This document shows, in pieces, positions 44,268 to 53,076 of a stretch of DNA of 64,000 nt (position 1 is the first letter of the stretch; the number at the start of each line of letters is the position of its first letter). Source of the stretch: Rhizobium sp. 16-488-2b (GTDB lineage Bacteria > Pseudomonadota > Alphaproteobacteria > Rhizobiales > Rhizobiaceae). The notes beneath the pieces were generated by a model, which did not search any database, was not told the DNA's origin, and saw only the letters and a list, made by a program, of their open reading frames with translations. The stretch lies in NCBI RefSeq assembly GCF_017741815.1, contig NZ_JAGHMF010000034.1:1-64000 (forward strand), written 5' to 3'. A program made the translations under genes and the position numbers.

Positions 44268-45206
44268 ATGAAATTCTACAGGACAGTCGTCATCACCGCG
44301 GGCGTTGCGCTTGCGTTCGCAGGGACTGCCACGCAGGCGGCCGATAGCCAGAAGACCTTCTACCTGCTTTCACATGGCGGTCCGTCGGATGCCTTCTGGC
44401 TAGATTGGAACGCGGGCGCCCAGAAAGCTTGCGATCAGCTGAAGGTCACCTGCAAGATCTCGTTCAGCGGTGGCGATATGGCGTCTCAGAAGGAGGCGTT
44501 CCGCTCGGCAATCGCCGCCAAGGCAGATGGCATAGCGACGACGTCGGCACAGCCGGGGCTGTGGACCGGTGAGGTCAAGGACGCGCGCGCTGCTGGCATC
44601 CCGGTCGTCTTCTTCAACACCGATGACACATCGACGACACGGCAGGCATATGTCGGCGCCGATCTGAAGGCGGCTGGCGTCATGTGGGCCCAGTATCTGG
44701 TCGACAAGAAAGCGGTAAAGAAGGGTGACAAGGTTTTCCTTCCCGTCGAGGTTCCCGGAGCAAGCTATCAGCAGTTGGAGACGGAAGGCATTGCCAGCGT
44801 CTTTGATCCACTGGGCATCAAGTACGATGTCGTCGATTGCGGCACGGACCCAGCTGGCATCATCTCGAAGATGAGCGACTACATGCTCGCCAACAATCCG
44901 CCGGCCATCATCGCACTCGGGGATTCTGTTGCCGCAAGCGTCAAACAGGTCTTTGACAGCGCCGGTCTCGCACCTGGCAAGATCCCGGTTGTGGGCTGGG
45001 GCAACTCGAAGGCAACGGCCGAAGCGGTCAAGGCCGGCTATGTCAACGCCGCCGCCTGGCAGTATCCATCCGCCCAGGGCTTCATGCCCGTCTCGCTCTT
45101 GTCGCTGGCGGCCTCGGGTGAACCGATCGGCTACGACATCCATACTTTCAGCCTGTACGACGCCAACAGCGTCGATCCGATCTTGAAGCTCTATGAAAAG
45201 AAATGA
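44268..45206 (+). CDS. Ribose-type ABC substrate-binding protein (MocB-like)
   Basis: Periplasmic binding protein of 312 residues with a Sec signal (VVITAGVALAFAGTATQAAD, cleavage near residue 25). The class I fold has FYLLSHGGPSDAFWLDW, ADGIATTSAQPGLW, IPVVFFNTDDTSTTRQAYVG and ALGDSVAASVKQVF. ATG 44268 has GGGAGG upstream. It starts the operon with a permease, ATPase, DUF4432 protein and the MocD/MocE oxygenase genes, so its ligand is the best candidate for the methylated cyclitol or sugar. MocB of the rhizopine system belongs to the same family. Confidence 0.87.
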   Translation: MKFYRTVVITAGVALAFAGTATQAADSQKTFYLLSHGGPSDAFWLDWNAGAQKACDQLKVTCKISFSGGDMASQKEAFRSAIAAKADGIATTSAQPGLWTGEVKDARAAGIPVVFFNTDDTSTTRQAYVGADLKAAGVMWAQYLVDKKAVKKGDKVFLPVEVPGASYQQLETEGIASVFDPLGIKYDVVDCGTDPAGIISKMSDYMLANNPPAIIALGDSVAASVKQVFDSAGLAPGKIPVVGWGNSKATAEAVKAGYVNAAAWQYPSAQGFMPVSLLSLAASGEPIGYDIHTFSLYDANSVDPILKLYEKK

Positions 45207-45248
45207 GCTGCGGGCAATCAGGTCATCCGGCGATAGCGAGCGCATAAC

Positions 45249-46253
45249 ATGACAATGTTGACATCGGCGACGACAACGAAGGAAAGGGGGCTGCCGGTCA
45301 TCGGCCGCTCCCCGGAGATCGCTTCGCTCATTATCCTGATCGTGGTGCTTGCGGCGTTTGCGATTGCCGACGGCAATTTTCTGTCGCCTCTAAACCTGTC
45401 CAACATGTTGGCCTTCCTGCCCGAGCTCGGCATCATAGCGCTTGCAATGACGCTCCTGTTGACGGCGGGCGAGTTCGATCTCTCGGTGGGTGCCGTCTTC
45501 GGCCTTGCGCCTGTTCTCGTTACTCTTCTGGTGCAGAATGCGGATTGGGCGATCGGCTTTTCGCTTCTCGCCGGCCTGCTGCTGTGCGTCCTCGTCGGTG
45601 CGATAAACGGGCTGATCGTCACCAAGGTCAAGATTTCGTCCTTTCTGGTGACGCTGTCCATGCTGCTGATCATTCGCGGCATCGCCCTTTACATCACCCA
45701 GGGCTTCCCTTTGAAGTCGTGGGATCAGCCTGGCATTTTCGTGACACTTCTGGCCGGCGATTTCACCATCGGCCCGTTCAAGCTATATGTCTCCCTTTTG
45801 TGGTTCATCGCGCTGGCCCTGGCCGCGACCTACCTGTTGCGTTTTGCAAAGCTCGGCAACTGGATCTCCGCCATCGGCTCGAACCGCCATGCCGCCACTG
45901 CGCGCGGCGTACCGGCGGACAACGTCAAGATCGGGCTGTTCATCCTGACGTCCGTTCTGGCGGGCCTTGCCGGCATGATCAGCGCCTTTCGCATTTCCGC
46001 TGCGTCGCCCGTTGCAGGAACTGGCTATGAACTGGAGGTCATTGCAATGGTCGTCGTAGGCGGCACGGCGCTGACCGGTGGACGCGGCACGATCCTTGGC
46101 ACCGTCGTGGGCGTCGTCATGTTGCGTGCCATCCGAAACGGCATCGTGTTGATCGGCGTCCCCGGCCTTGCCTACAACATCTTCGTCGGCGGTATTATCC
46201 TCGTCATGCTCATCCTGCACGCCCTGCTGCAGAAGACGGTCGCAAGGAGCTGA
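45249..46253 (+). CDS. Ribose-type (RbsC) ABC permease
   Basis: A 334-residue permease with about ten helices. Family landmarks are LLTAGEFDLSVGAVFGLAP, GLIVTKVKISSFLVTLS, SAIGSNRHAATARGVP and VVGGTALTGGRGTILGTVVG. A polar 20-residue N-terminus precedes the first helix. It begins 42 nt after the binding-protein stop and its stop lies 1 nt before the ATPase start. Confidence 0.9.
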   Translation: MTMLTSATTTKERGLPVIGRSPEIASLIILIVVLAAFAIADGNFLSPLNLSNMLAFLPELGIIALAMTLLLTAGEFDLSVGAVFGLAPVLVTLLVQNADWAIGFSLLAGLLLCVLVGAINGLIVTKVKISSFLVTLSMLLIIRGIALYITQGFPLKSWDQPGIFVTLLAGDFTIGPFKLYVSLLWFIALALAATYLLRFAKLGNWISAIGSNRHAATARGVPADNVKIGLFILTSVLAGLAGMISAFRISAASPVAGTGYELEVIAMVVVGGTALTGGRGTILGTVVGVVMLRAIRNGIVLIGVPGLAYNIFVGGIILVMLILHALLQKTVARS

Positions 46254-46254
46254 A

Positions 46255-47034
46255 ATGAAAGAAGTCCTCCGACTGGAAAACCTGCAAAAATCTTTCGGCA
46301 ATGTTCGCGCCTTGCGCAACGCGTCATTTGCGTTGAACGAGGGCGAAGTCGTTGCGCTGCTCGGCGACAATGGCGCCGGCAAGTCGACCCTGATCAAGGC
46401 CATTTCCGGCATCCACCCCGCCGACGGCGGCAACATCTTTGTCGGTGGCCACAAGGTGTCGGTGAAGTCGCCGCGCGACGCCATGGATCTCGGCATCGAG
46501 ACGATCCATCAGGATACCTCGCTCGCGCCCGATCTCAGCATCGCTCGCAACCTGTTTCTAGGCCGAGAGCCGACGACGCTGTCCTTCCTTGGCGTCTTTG
46601 CGCCGATGGATTTCGAAAGGTTGCGCAATGCCGCGTCCACGCTTTTGAAGCGGGTCGGCATTTCCAAGAAGCTCAATGCAGATGCGGCGGTCAACACGCT
46701 GTCAGGAGGCGAGCGACAATCCATCGCCATATCGCGCGCCATGCAATTTGCCGCGAAGGTCATCATCCTCGACGAACCGACCAACAATCTGGGCGTCGAA
46801 GAAACGCATGGTGTGTTGCGTTTCGTCAAGGACATGCGTCAGGCAGGCCATTCCGTCCTGTTCATCACACACAATATCCATCACGTCTTCCAGGTCGCCG
46901 ATCGAATCGTCGTCATGCGCCGCGGTGAGGTGGTCGCCGAGATGGCCGTAGCCCAGACCGATCTCCTGACGGTCGAAAGCCTCATCATGGGGGTCGACAA
47001 ATCGGCCCTTGCCGGCGAAGCGGCACTGCATTGA
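46255..47034 (+). CDS. Single-domain sugar ABC ATPase (CUT2 type)
   Basis: A 259-residue ATPase with one nucleotide-binding domain, half the length of RbsA. Walker A is GDNGAGKST, the Q-loop region IHQDTSLAPDLSIARNLFLG, signature LSGGERQSIAISRAM, Walker B VIILDEPTNNLGVEE and switch ITHNIHH. Single-domain forms occur in fructose/xylitol-type rhizobial systems and act as homodimers. It starts 1 nt after the permease stop. Confidence 0.9.
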   Translation: MKEVLRLENLQKSFGNVRALRNASFALNEGEVVALLGDNGAGKSTLIKAISGIHPADGGNIFVGGHKVSVKSPRDAMDLGIETIHQDTSLAPDLSIARNLFLGREPTTLSFLGVFAPMDFERLRNAASTLLKRVGISKKLNADAAVNTLSGGERQSIAISRAMQFAAKVIILDEPTNNLGVEETHGVLRFVKDMRQAGHSVLFITHNIHHVFQVADRIVVMRRGEVVAEMAVAQTDLLTVESLIMGVDKSALAGEAALH

Positions 47035-47047
47035 GGCGGCATCGACC

Positions 47048-48247
47048 ATGGTAGAACTTTTTGGTCAGACGCTCACCCAACGCCAGCTCGCCGAGCGAGC
47101 GGGCTCCCTGTCGCAGGTCGCGGGTGTCCGGTTGATGACGCTTTCGGACGGTGTCGAGCGCGGCGTGCGTATGCTGGATTTTCGCACGGGAAGCGGATTG
47201 CGCTTCACCGTGCTCGTCGATCGGGCCATGGATATCGGCGACTGCGACTACAGGGGACTGGGCATTGCCTGGAATTCGCCGACCGGTTTTCGAAACCCGG
47301 CCCTTCACGAATACGAGGGCGAGGGGGGACTTTCCTGGGCGCGGTCTTTTTCAGGGTTGCTGGTGACCTGCGGGCTCGATCATATCCTCGGGCCGGAAGA
47401 GGTCTCCGCCGAGCATTTCAACTATCCAGGCAAGCGCAGCATTCGCCATTCCCTCCACGGACGGATCGGTAATATTCCAGCCCGTCTCGTCGGCTATGGC
47501 GAAAGCTGGGTCGACAACCGTTGTGTGCTCTGGGCGGAGGGTGTCGTTCAGCAGGCGGCCGTGTTCGGAGAAAACCTGCATCTGGTGCGCAGGATCGAAG
47601 CCGATGTCGGCGGCAACGAAATCAGAGTGACCGATCGGGTGGTTAACCAAGGTTTCATGCCGACGCCACACATGCTCTTCTACCACGTCAATGTCAGCTA
47701 CCCCTTGCTTGATGCCGGCGCGCAATATCTGGCGCCGATCGACGATGTCGTTTGGGCGTCGCATGCGGGCACCGATTTTCGCAAGCAAGATGCTGGTTAC
47801 CGCACCGCGGTTGCGCCGCGGGCCGCGTTCCGCGAACAGGTCTGGCAGCACTCGATGACCGCAGACGAAGCGGGACGCGTGTCCGTCGCCGTCGTCAACG
47901 ATCGATTGAAGCTGGGTTTGGAGATCGAGACGGTCAAGGAGCAACTTCCCTGCGCCTACGTCTGGCAAAACTTCCAGGCCGGACAGTATGCCTTGGGGAT
48001 AGAACCTTCGACCAATCATGTGCTCGGAGAGAATTTCGCGCGCGAACGCGAGGAAATTATCTGGCTCTCGCATGGCGATGAGCGGCCTTACAGCCTGACG
48101 TTTCGAATAATCGACGGCCGTAGCGCATTGGACGACGCTGTCCGCAGGATTGCATCCGTCGTGACAGCGCCGGACGAAGAGTTTCCTGAACCATCGAACG
48201 TTTTTCCCAAGCTTGCGCGGCGCACCAATGCCCTGTCGAGCGCCTAG
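47048..48247 (+). CDS. DUF4432 family protein (aldose-1-epimerase-like)
   Basis: A 399-residue beta-rich protein of the galactose-mutarotase-like superfamily (DUF4432). Recognisable parts are VRMLDFRTGSGLRFTVLVDRAMDIG, GLLVTCGLDHI, HSLHGRIGNIPARLVGYGE, PHMLFYHVNVSYPLLDAGA and YALGIEPSTNHVLG. Conserved histidines and carboxylates fit a sugar-binding cleft. Members lie in sugar-catabolic operons; activity here is not known and may be anomer interconversion or isomerisation of the imported compound. ATG 47048 follows the ATPase stop by 13 nt. Confidence 0.85.
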   Translation: MVELFGQTLTQRQLAERAGSLSQVAGVRLMTLSDGVERGVRMLDFRTGSGLRFTVLVDRAMDIGDCDYRGLGIAWNSPTGFRNPALHEYEGEGGLSWARSFSGLLVTCGLDHILGPEEVSAEHFNYPGKRSIRHSLHGRIGNIPARLVGYGESWVDNRCVLWAEGVVQQAAVFGENLHLVRRIEADVGGNEIRVTDRVVNQGFMPTPHMLFYHVNVSYPLLDAGAQYLAPIDDVVWASHAGTDFRKQDAGYRTAVAPRAAFREQVWQHSMTADEAGRVSVAVVNDRLKLGLEIETVKEQLPCAYVWQNFQAGQYALGIEPSTNHVLGENFAREREEIIWLSHGDERPYSLTFRIIDGRSALDDAVRRIASVVTAPDEEFPEPSNVFPKLARRTNALSSA

Positions 48248-48263
48248 TCGAGGTGATGTCGCA

Positions 48264-49373
48264 ATGACAGATCAACAGCAAGAAAAGGTCATGATGAAGC
48301 GCGATTACAGTCTCGTCGGTGAAAGCACAAAACGTGCAATCGAGATCGGATTGGCTTCGGCCGACTGGTATCATACCGAAGTGCCGCGCAAGACCATGAA
48401 GGAGCTGATGCAGCGCTCCGATCTGCCAGCCATTCGCGACACGCTGGTCTGGTTGGCCGCGTTTGCAATCTCCGCAGCAGGCGCGATCTACTTCTGGCCG
48501 ACCTGGTTCTGCTTACCCTTCCTGTTCGTCTACGGTGTTCTCTATGGTTCGTCGTCGGATTCCCGGTGGCATGAGTGTGGTCATGGCACGGCCTTCAAGA
48601 CCCGATGGATGAACGATGTAATCTACCAGATCGCCAGCTTCATGCTGATGCGCAATCCGGTCACTTGGCGTTGGAGCCATGCACGCCATCATACCGACAC
48701 GACCATCGTCGGGCGCGACGCGGAAATCGCCGTTATGCGTCCACCGGACCTGATGCGGGTGATCCTCAATTTCTTCGGCATCCTGGATGCCTGGTATTCG
48801 ATGATCGCACTTCTTCGAAACAGCCTCGGAACCGTGACGGCGGAAGAAAAGACATTCGTGCCGGAAAGCGAATGGTCGAAGGTGGTGTTTGCGGCACGCA
48901 TTCACATTGCAATTTACGTGGCGACGATCGCCCTCTCGCTGTTCATCGGCTCGATCCTGCCTCTAATGCTCATCGGGTTGCCGCGCCTCTACGGTTGCTG
49001 GCACATGGTCTTGACTGGCCTGCTGCAGCACATTGGCCTTGCTGACAATGTCATCGACCACAGGCTGAACACGCGTACAGTCTACATGAACCCGATCAGC
49101 CGGTTCATCTACTGGAACATGAACTACCATGTGGAGCATCACATGTTCCCGATGGTGCCGTTCCATGCACTGCCGCGACTGCACGCCTTGATCAAACACG
49201 ACCTTCCCGAACCCAATCCTTCGATGTGGCATGCCTACAGGGAAGTGTTTCCTGTCTTGATCCGCCAGCTGCGTAACGAGGACTACTTCCTCAAGCGCGA
49301 ACTGCCTGCCACGGCGCGACCCTACAAGGACGAATTTCATCATCTGGACGGTGCGACGAGCGCTGCGGAATAA
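48264..49373 (+). CDS. mocD: MocD-like membrane di-iron oxygenase (fatty-acid-desaturase superfamily)
   Basis: An integral-membrane oxygenase of 369 residues. Three histidine boxes typical of AlkB/XylM/desaturase di-iron sites are HECGH (103-107), HARHH (139-143) and HVEHH (289-293), with an extra His256. Hydrophobic segments lie near 60-95, 165-185 and 212-250. A Rieske ferredoxin gene follows 14 nt downstream, as in rhizopine mocDE. MocDEF is thought to demethylate 3-O-methyl-scyllo-inosamine, releasing formaldehyde. Here the neighbours point to an O-methylated cyclitol or sugar; the exact substrate is open. ATG 48264 has GAGGTGATG upstream. Confidence 0.9.
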   Translation: MTDQQQEKVMMKRDYSLVGESTKRAIEIGLASADWYHTEVPRKTMKELMQRSDLPAIRDTLVWLAAFAISAAGAIYFWPTWFCLPFLFVYGVLYGSSSDSRWHECGHGTAFKTRWMNDVIYQIASFMLMRNPVTWRWSHARHHTDTTIVGRDAEIAVMRPPDLMRVILNFFGILDAWYSMIALLRNSLGTVTAEEKTFVPESEWSKVVFAARIHIAIYVATIALSLFIGSILPLMLIGLPRLYGCWHMVLTGLLQHIGLADNVIDHRLNTRTVYMNPISRFIYWNMNYHVEHHMFPMVPFHALPRLHALIKHDLPEPNPSMWHAYREVFPVLIRQLRNEDYFLKRELPATARPYKDEFHHLDGATSAAE

Positions 49374-49387
49374 GGAAGCAAAGCATA

Positions 49388-49696
49388 ATGTGGATTGAAG
49401 TATGCAAGGTTGACGACATCGAAGCCGAAGATCTTATTCGGTTTGATCATGACGGGCAGACGTTCGCAATCTATCGGTCCGAGGACGACGAATATTTCGC
49501 AACTGCCGGCCTTTGCACCCATGAGAAGGTCCATCTCGCTGATGGTCTGGTCATGGGTGACATCATCGAGTGTCCGAAACACAACGGGCGCTTCAACTAC
49601 AAGACGGGTGAGGCCAAGGGTGCTCCGGTCTGTATCAACCTGAAGACGTTCCCTGTGAAAACTGAAGCCGAAACCGTTTGGATCATGATCGGCTGA
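49388..49696 (+). CDS. mocE: MocE-like Rieske [2Fe-2S] ferredoxin
   Basis: A soluble electron carrier of 102 residues. The Rieske ligands are Cys43-x-His45 and Cys62-x2-His65, within GLCTHEKVHL and IIECPKHNGRF. It would carry electrons from the FAD reductase (33483-34709) to the MocD-like oxygenase. It starts 14 nt after mocD and is followed by the PanB-like gene. Confidence 0.93.
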   Translation: MWIEVCKVDDIEAEDLIRFDHDGQTFAIYRSEDDEYFATAGLCTHEKVHLADGLVMGDIIECPKHNGRFNYKTGEAKGAPVCINLKTFPVKTEAETVWIMIG

Positions 49697-49726
49697 ATAA
49701 GCTATCTACGCTCAAAAGAGGCTACC

Positions 49727-50524
49727 ATGCGTCAGACAAGACCGACTGTTGCAGACTTGCGATCAATGAAGGGTAAACGGCAGCTGACGATGCTGCGCGT
49801 CTTGACGCTCGAGGAAGCTGAAGCCGCCGACAGGGCTGGCGTCGATATCGTCTCCGTTCCGCCGCAGCTGATCTGCGACCCCCGCTATCGCGATGCGGCG
49901 CCCAACCTTTTTACTATGCCAGGCGACAATTTTTTCGAAATCGGGACTGCCGATGATTTCGTGCGATGGGCGTTTCGGGTCTACAAGGCCAGCGCTGACG
50001 CGGTCTATTGCAGCGCGAGCCTTGCCACCGTCAAGCGCATGGCCGACGAGGCGATTCCAGTCATCGGCCATGTCGGCCTCATTCCATCCCGGGCTACCTG
50101 GACAGGAGGCTTCAAGGCGGTGGGCAAGACAGCGGCACAGGCAATGGACGTCTTCAACGCCGTCCGTCAGTTGGAGGCCGCAGGTGCCATCGGAGCGGAA
50201 ATCGAGGTTGTTCCTGTCGAAGTGGCAACGGCCATCTCTCAACGCACGCCCCTGATCATGCTCTCGATGGGCGCCGGCGCTGGTTGTGATGCACAGTATC
50301 TCTTTGCAGACGATATTCTTGGTCAGACCAAGGGGCGTATCCCGCGTCATTCCAAAGTGTACCGAAATTTCGCTGCCGAGTTCGAGCGGCTCCAGAGCGA
50401 AAGGATCGCCGCCTTCCGAGAGTATGTTGCCGACGTCAATTCAGCCGCTTATCCGGAAAATCGCCACATCGTAAATATGGATGTTGCGGAACTTCAGCGG
50501 TTCCAGAAAATGCTGGATAGCTAA
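49727..50524 (+). CDS. Divergent PanB-like (ketopantoate hydroxymethyltransferase family) protein
   Basis: A TIM-barrel protein of 265 residues, about PanB length. Kept PanB features are GHVGLIPS (114-121), VTAYD-like start replaced by LTMLRV, EVVPVEVA with the catalytic-base Glu160, and MGAGAGCDAQYLFADDILG (the IGAGxxxDGQ block). The Mg-binding residues of true PanB appear lost: VGDSLG aligns with VSVPPQ, ADLPF with FTMPGD, and KIEGG with YCSAS. So it is unlikely to make ketopantoate. PanB uses methylene-THF, and this gene directly follows an oxygenase pair expected to make formaldehyde, so an aldol-type C1 or related reaction is a reasonable guess. Confidence 0.8.
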   Translation: MRQTRPTVADLRSMKGKRQLTMLRVLTLEEAEAADRAGVDIVSVPPQLICDPRYRDAAPNLFTMPGDNFFEIGTADDFVRWAFRVYKASADAVYCSASLATVKRMADEAIPVIGHVGLIPSRATWTGGFKAVGKTAAQAMDVFNAVRQLEAAGAIGAEIEVVPVEVATAISQRTPLIMLSMGAGAGCDAQYLFADDILGQTKGRIPRHSKVYRNFAAEFERLQSERIAAFREYVADVNSAAYPENRHIVNMDVAELQRFQKMLDS

Positions 50525-50738
50525 CCAATGCCATGGGCTCGAGGTTGGAAGATAAGAAGACGCGGGTGAAAGATCCGAACACCTCGTAGCGACAGGATTC
50601 CAAGCATGCTTTAGATGGCTGCCGTGTTAGTCTCGTCTTCCGATCCATTTCCATCCAATTTCGACGAAACGGTCTTTCAAGTCTATTAGCTGATCGCGAG
50701 ATCTCACACCGCCATGGCAATCGGCCGAATGGAAGCGG

Positions 50739-51758
50739 CTACCGTAGCAGCGGCGGGATTTCGGACACGTTTGGCTCGAAATTTCCATGCTCGATCAGTT
50801 CAAACATCCTGGTCAGCATCGCTGGTACGTCCTGGCGCACCATCTCGATATTGTCGCCTAAGAGGGCGACGAGCGGATCGTAGTCGAAGCAACCGAGGGC
50901 GAATTCCTGTTCGCTGACGGGTCCGGCGAGCCGCACCCAGCGTAGGACACCTTCAAGGGTGATCGTCGAATTGACGAACATGCCTCTGGAAAAGGGTAAG
51001 CCGGTGGCGGCGCGCTCTTGGAGCGCGTTCTGCGCCTTTTCGGGGGCGTAGCCACAGGCAATGACCCTGTTGTCTTCAAGCTCTATTCCGTGATCCGCAT
51101 GTGCCTGGCGAAAGCCCCTCAAGCGCTCCATCGTGTTGTGATCGCCGCCGCGGCCACCAACGAACATCAGCGGTTCCATGGAGCCAAATCGTTGTTGGCA
51201 ACTGGCGAGAATTCTCCGCGTCAGCTCACGGGCGCCCGCGAAATTGTCGGAAATGACGGAGGGAGCGAGTTTGCCCGGTAGGTCGAGGTTGATCGTGCGC
51301 ACGCCGGCAGCGGCGCAAAGCTCGGTTATCCTGTCAGGGTCGGTTGCGCCGGTCGCGATCACGCAATCCACTTGATACGAGAGCATCGTTCGAGCGGCCT
51401 CGATCTCGAGTGCGGGGTCGCGCCGCGTGCAGGTGATGAGCGGGAAGAAGCCTTTGTCACGCGCCATGGTCTCGAAAAGTTCGACAATCGAGCCAAAATA
51501 TCGGTTGTCGTACTTGGGAACAATCATGCCGATGATGTGCGACTTCTCCCGGCGCAGGAGACTTGCCTGCATGTTGAGGGCGTAACCCTGCTCCTCGGCG
51601 ATACGCGTTATCTTTTCGGCAAGCTGCTTGCTGATGCGGCGCTTCTTCCAGTTTCCGTTCAGGACAGCGCTGACCGCGCTCGCGGATGTGCCCGCGAGTT
51701 CCGCAAGATCGTAGATTGTCGTTCGCTTCTGCTGCCTGTCCAGACTCAAAATTCTCAT
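50739..51758 (-). CDS. LacI-family regulator of the ribitol locus
   Basis: A repressor of 339 residues. The helix-turn-helix TIYDLAELAGTSASAVSAVLNG is followed by the hinge ALNMQASLLRREKSHIIGMIV. The core includes IVPKYDNRYFGSIVELF, CVIATGATDPDRI, INLDLPGKLAPSV and GCFDYDPLVALLGD. ATG 51758 is used; a TTG nine bases downstream has a slightly better spaced GGAG. It is divergent from the ribitol transport operon, and perfect inverted repeats in the shared promoter are likely operators. The 214 nt beyond its 3' end, toward the PanB-like gene, hold nothing recognised. Confidence 0.85.
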   Translation of the reverse strand: MRILSLDRQQKRTTIYDLAELAGTSASAVSAVLNGNWKKRRISKQLAEKITRIAEEQGYALNMQASLLRREKSHIIGMIVPKYDNRYFGSIVELFETMARDKGFFPLITCTRRDPALEIEAARTMLSYQVDCVIATGATDPDRITELCAAAGVRTINLDLPGKLAPSVISDNFAGARELTRRILASCQQRFGSMEPLMFVGGRGGDHNTMERLRGFRQAHADHGIELEDNRVIACGYAPEKAQNALQERAATGLPFSRGMFVNSTITLEGVLRWVRLAGPVSEQEFALGCFDYDPLVALLGDNIEMVRQDVPAMLTRMFELIEHGNFEPNVSEIPPLLR

Positions 51759-51778
51759 CTCCTGTATCGGGCGCTAAC

Positions 51779-51958
51779 TTGACATCAAACGAGAGAAGTG
51801 GCAAATCTTGCTTCATCGATTGAGCAAGTGCGCTCAATCGATGATACGTGTCAGCTAGGAGGCTGACACCGGGAGGTGATTTCGCAGCTATTGGTGGTCC
51901 TCTTTGCCGTGCGGCTCTCGTCGAGCTGCGGCTTGAGGCAATGACGCATCGCGCGTCA
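51779..51958. promoter_or_regulatory. Operator cluster of the ribitol locus: three inverted repeats
   Basis: TCATCGATTGAGC (51813-51825) is exactly mirrored at 51832-51844 with a 6-nt spacer. GTGTCAGC (51848-51855) is mirrored at 51862-51869, also with a 6-nt spacer. The two centres are exactly 30 bp apart, near three helical turns. TGACGC-N5-GCGTCA lies at 51942-51958. TTGACATCAA (51779-51788) repeats a 10-mer from the moc-like promoter at 35036-35045. All lie between the LacI gene and the binding-protein gene. Confidence 0.7.
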
Positions 51959-52013
51959 GGTCAATGTTGCGGCAATGGCCGAACCTTGCTGTTGGTCAAT
52001 TAAGGAGGAGAAC

Positions 52014-53060
52014 ATGACCTATCGCAAACTTTCCCTGATGTCGGCGACCATGCTGATGGCGCTCGGCGGAGCAGCATTCGCCCAGGAAGCGTCCACGGTG
52101 GCGTTCCTGATGCCCGATCAGGCGTCGACCCGCTATGAGCAGCACGATTTTCCGGGCTTCAAGGCCGAGATGGAAAAGCTGTGCGCCAAGTGCACCGTCG
52201 TCTACCAGAACGCCAATGGCGACGCATCGCTGCAGCAGCAACAGTTCAACTCGGTGATTGCGCAGGGCGCCAAGGTCGTGGTCCTTGACCCGGTCGATTC
52301 CGCCGCAGCCGCTGGGCTCGTCGAGCTCGCCCAGTCCCAGGACGTCAAGGTCATCGCCTATGACCGTCCGATCCCGGACAAGCCTGCCGATTTCTACGTT
52401 TCCTTCGATAATGAAGGTATCGGCTACGCGATTGCCAAGTCGCTTGTCGAGCATCTGAAGAAGGCAGGCGTGCCTGATGGCGCCGGCGTGCTAGAGATCA
52501 ACGGTTCGCCGACAGATGCGGCCGCCGGCCTTATTCGCGACGGCATCCATCGCGGCCTGAAGGAATCCAAGTACAAGACGCTTGCCGAGTTCGACACGCC
52601 GGAATGGGCGCCGCCGAAGGCGCAGGAATGGGCGGCCGGCCAGATCACGCGCTTTGGCGCCGATATCAAGGGCGTGGTTGCCGCCAATGACGGCACCGGC
52701 GGCGGCGCGATCGCCGCGTTCAAAGCGGCGGGCGTCAACCCCGTTCCACCTGTGACCGGCAACGATGCGACGATCGCGGCACTGCAGCTGATCATTTCGG
52801 GCGACCAGTACAACACGATCTCCAAGCCGTCCGAGATCGTAGCCGCCGCAGCCGCACAGGTGGCTGTCCAGCTCATCAAGGGCGAGAAGCCGGAAGCCAA
52901 GACGACGCTCTACAACACGCCGTCGCAGCTCTTCATCCCGGCCGTCGTCACCGCCGAAAACATCAAGGCGGAAATCTTCGACAAGAAGATCCAGACGGCT
53001 GAGCAGATCTGCACCGGCGAATATGCCGAAGGCTGCAAGAAGCTCGGCATCGGCAACTAA
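52014..53060 (+). CDS. XylF-like ABC substrate-binding protein, probable ribitol binding
   Basis: Periplasmic protein of 348 residues with a Sec signal (LMSATMLMALGGAAFAQEA, cleavage near residue 23). The class I fold has VAFLMPDQASTRYEQHDFPG, KVVVLDPVDSAAAAGLV, KVIAYDRPIPDKPADFYVSFDN and GVVAANDGTGGGAIAAF, closest to xylose-type binding proteins. ATG 52014 has AAGGAGGAG upstream. It opens the operon that encodes ribitol dehydrogenase and a ribulokinase, so ribitol or a related pentitol is the probable ligand. A stem-loop follows its stop. Confidence 0.88.
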   Translation: MTYRKLSLMSATMLMALGGAAFAQEASTVAFLMPDQASTRYEQHDFPGFKAEMEKLCAKCTVVYQNANGDASLQQQQFNSVIAQGAKVVVLDPVDSAAAAGLVELAQSQDVKVIAYDRPIPDKPADFYVSFDNEGIGYAIAKSLVEHLKKAGVPDGAGVLEINGSPTDAAAGLIRDGIHRGLKESKYKTLAEFDTPEWAPPKAQEWAAGQITRFGADIKGVVAANDGTGGGAIAAFKAAGVNPVPPVTGNDATIAALQLIISGDQYNTISKPSEIVAAAAAQVAVQLIKGEKPEAKTTLYNTPSQLFIPAVVTAENIKAEIFDKKIQTAEQICTGEYAEGCKKLGIGN

Positions 53061-53076
53061 GAGCCGATCCGCCATT

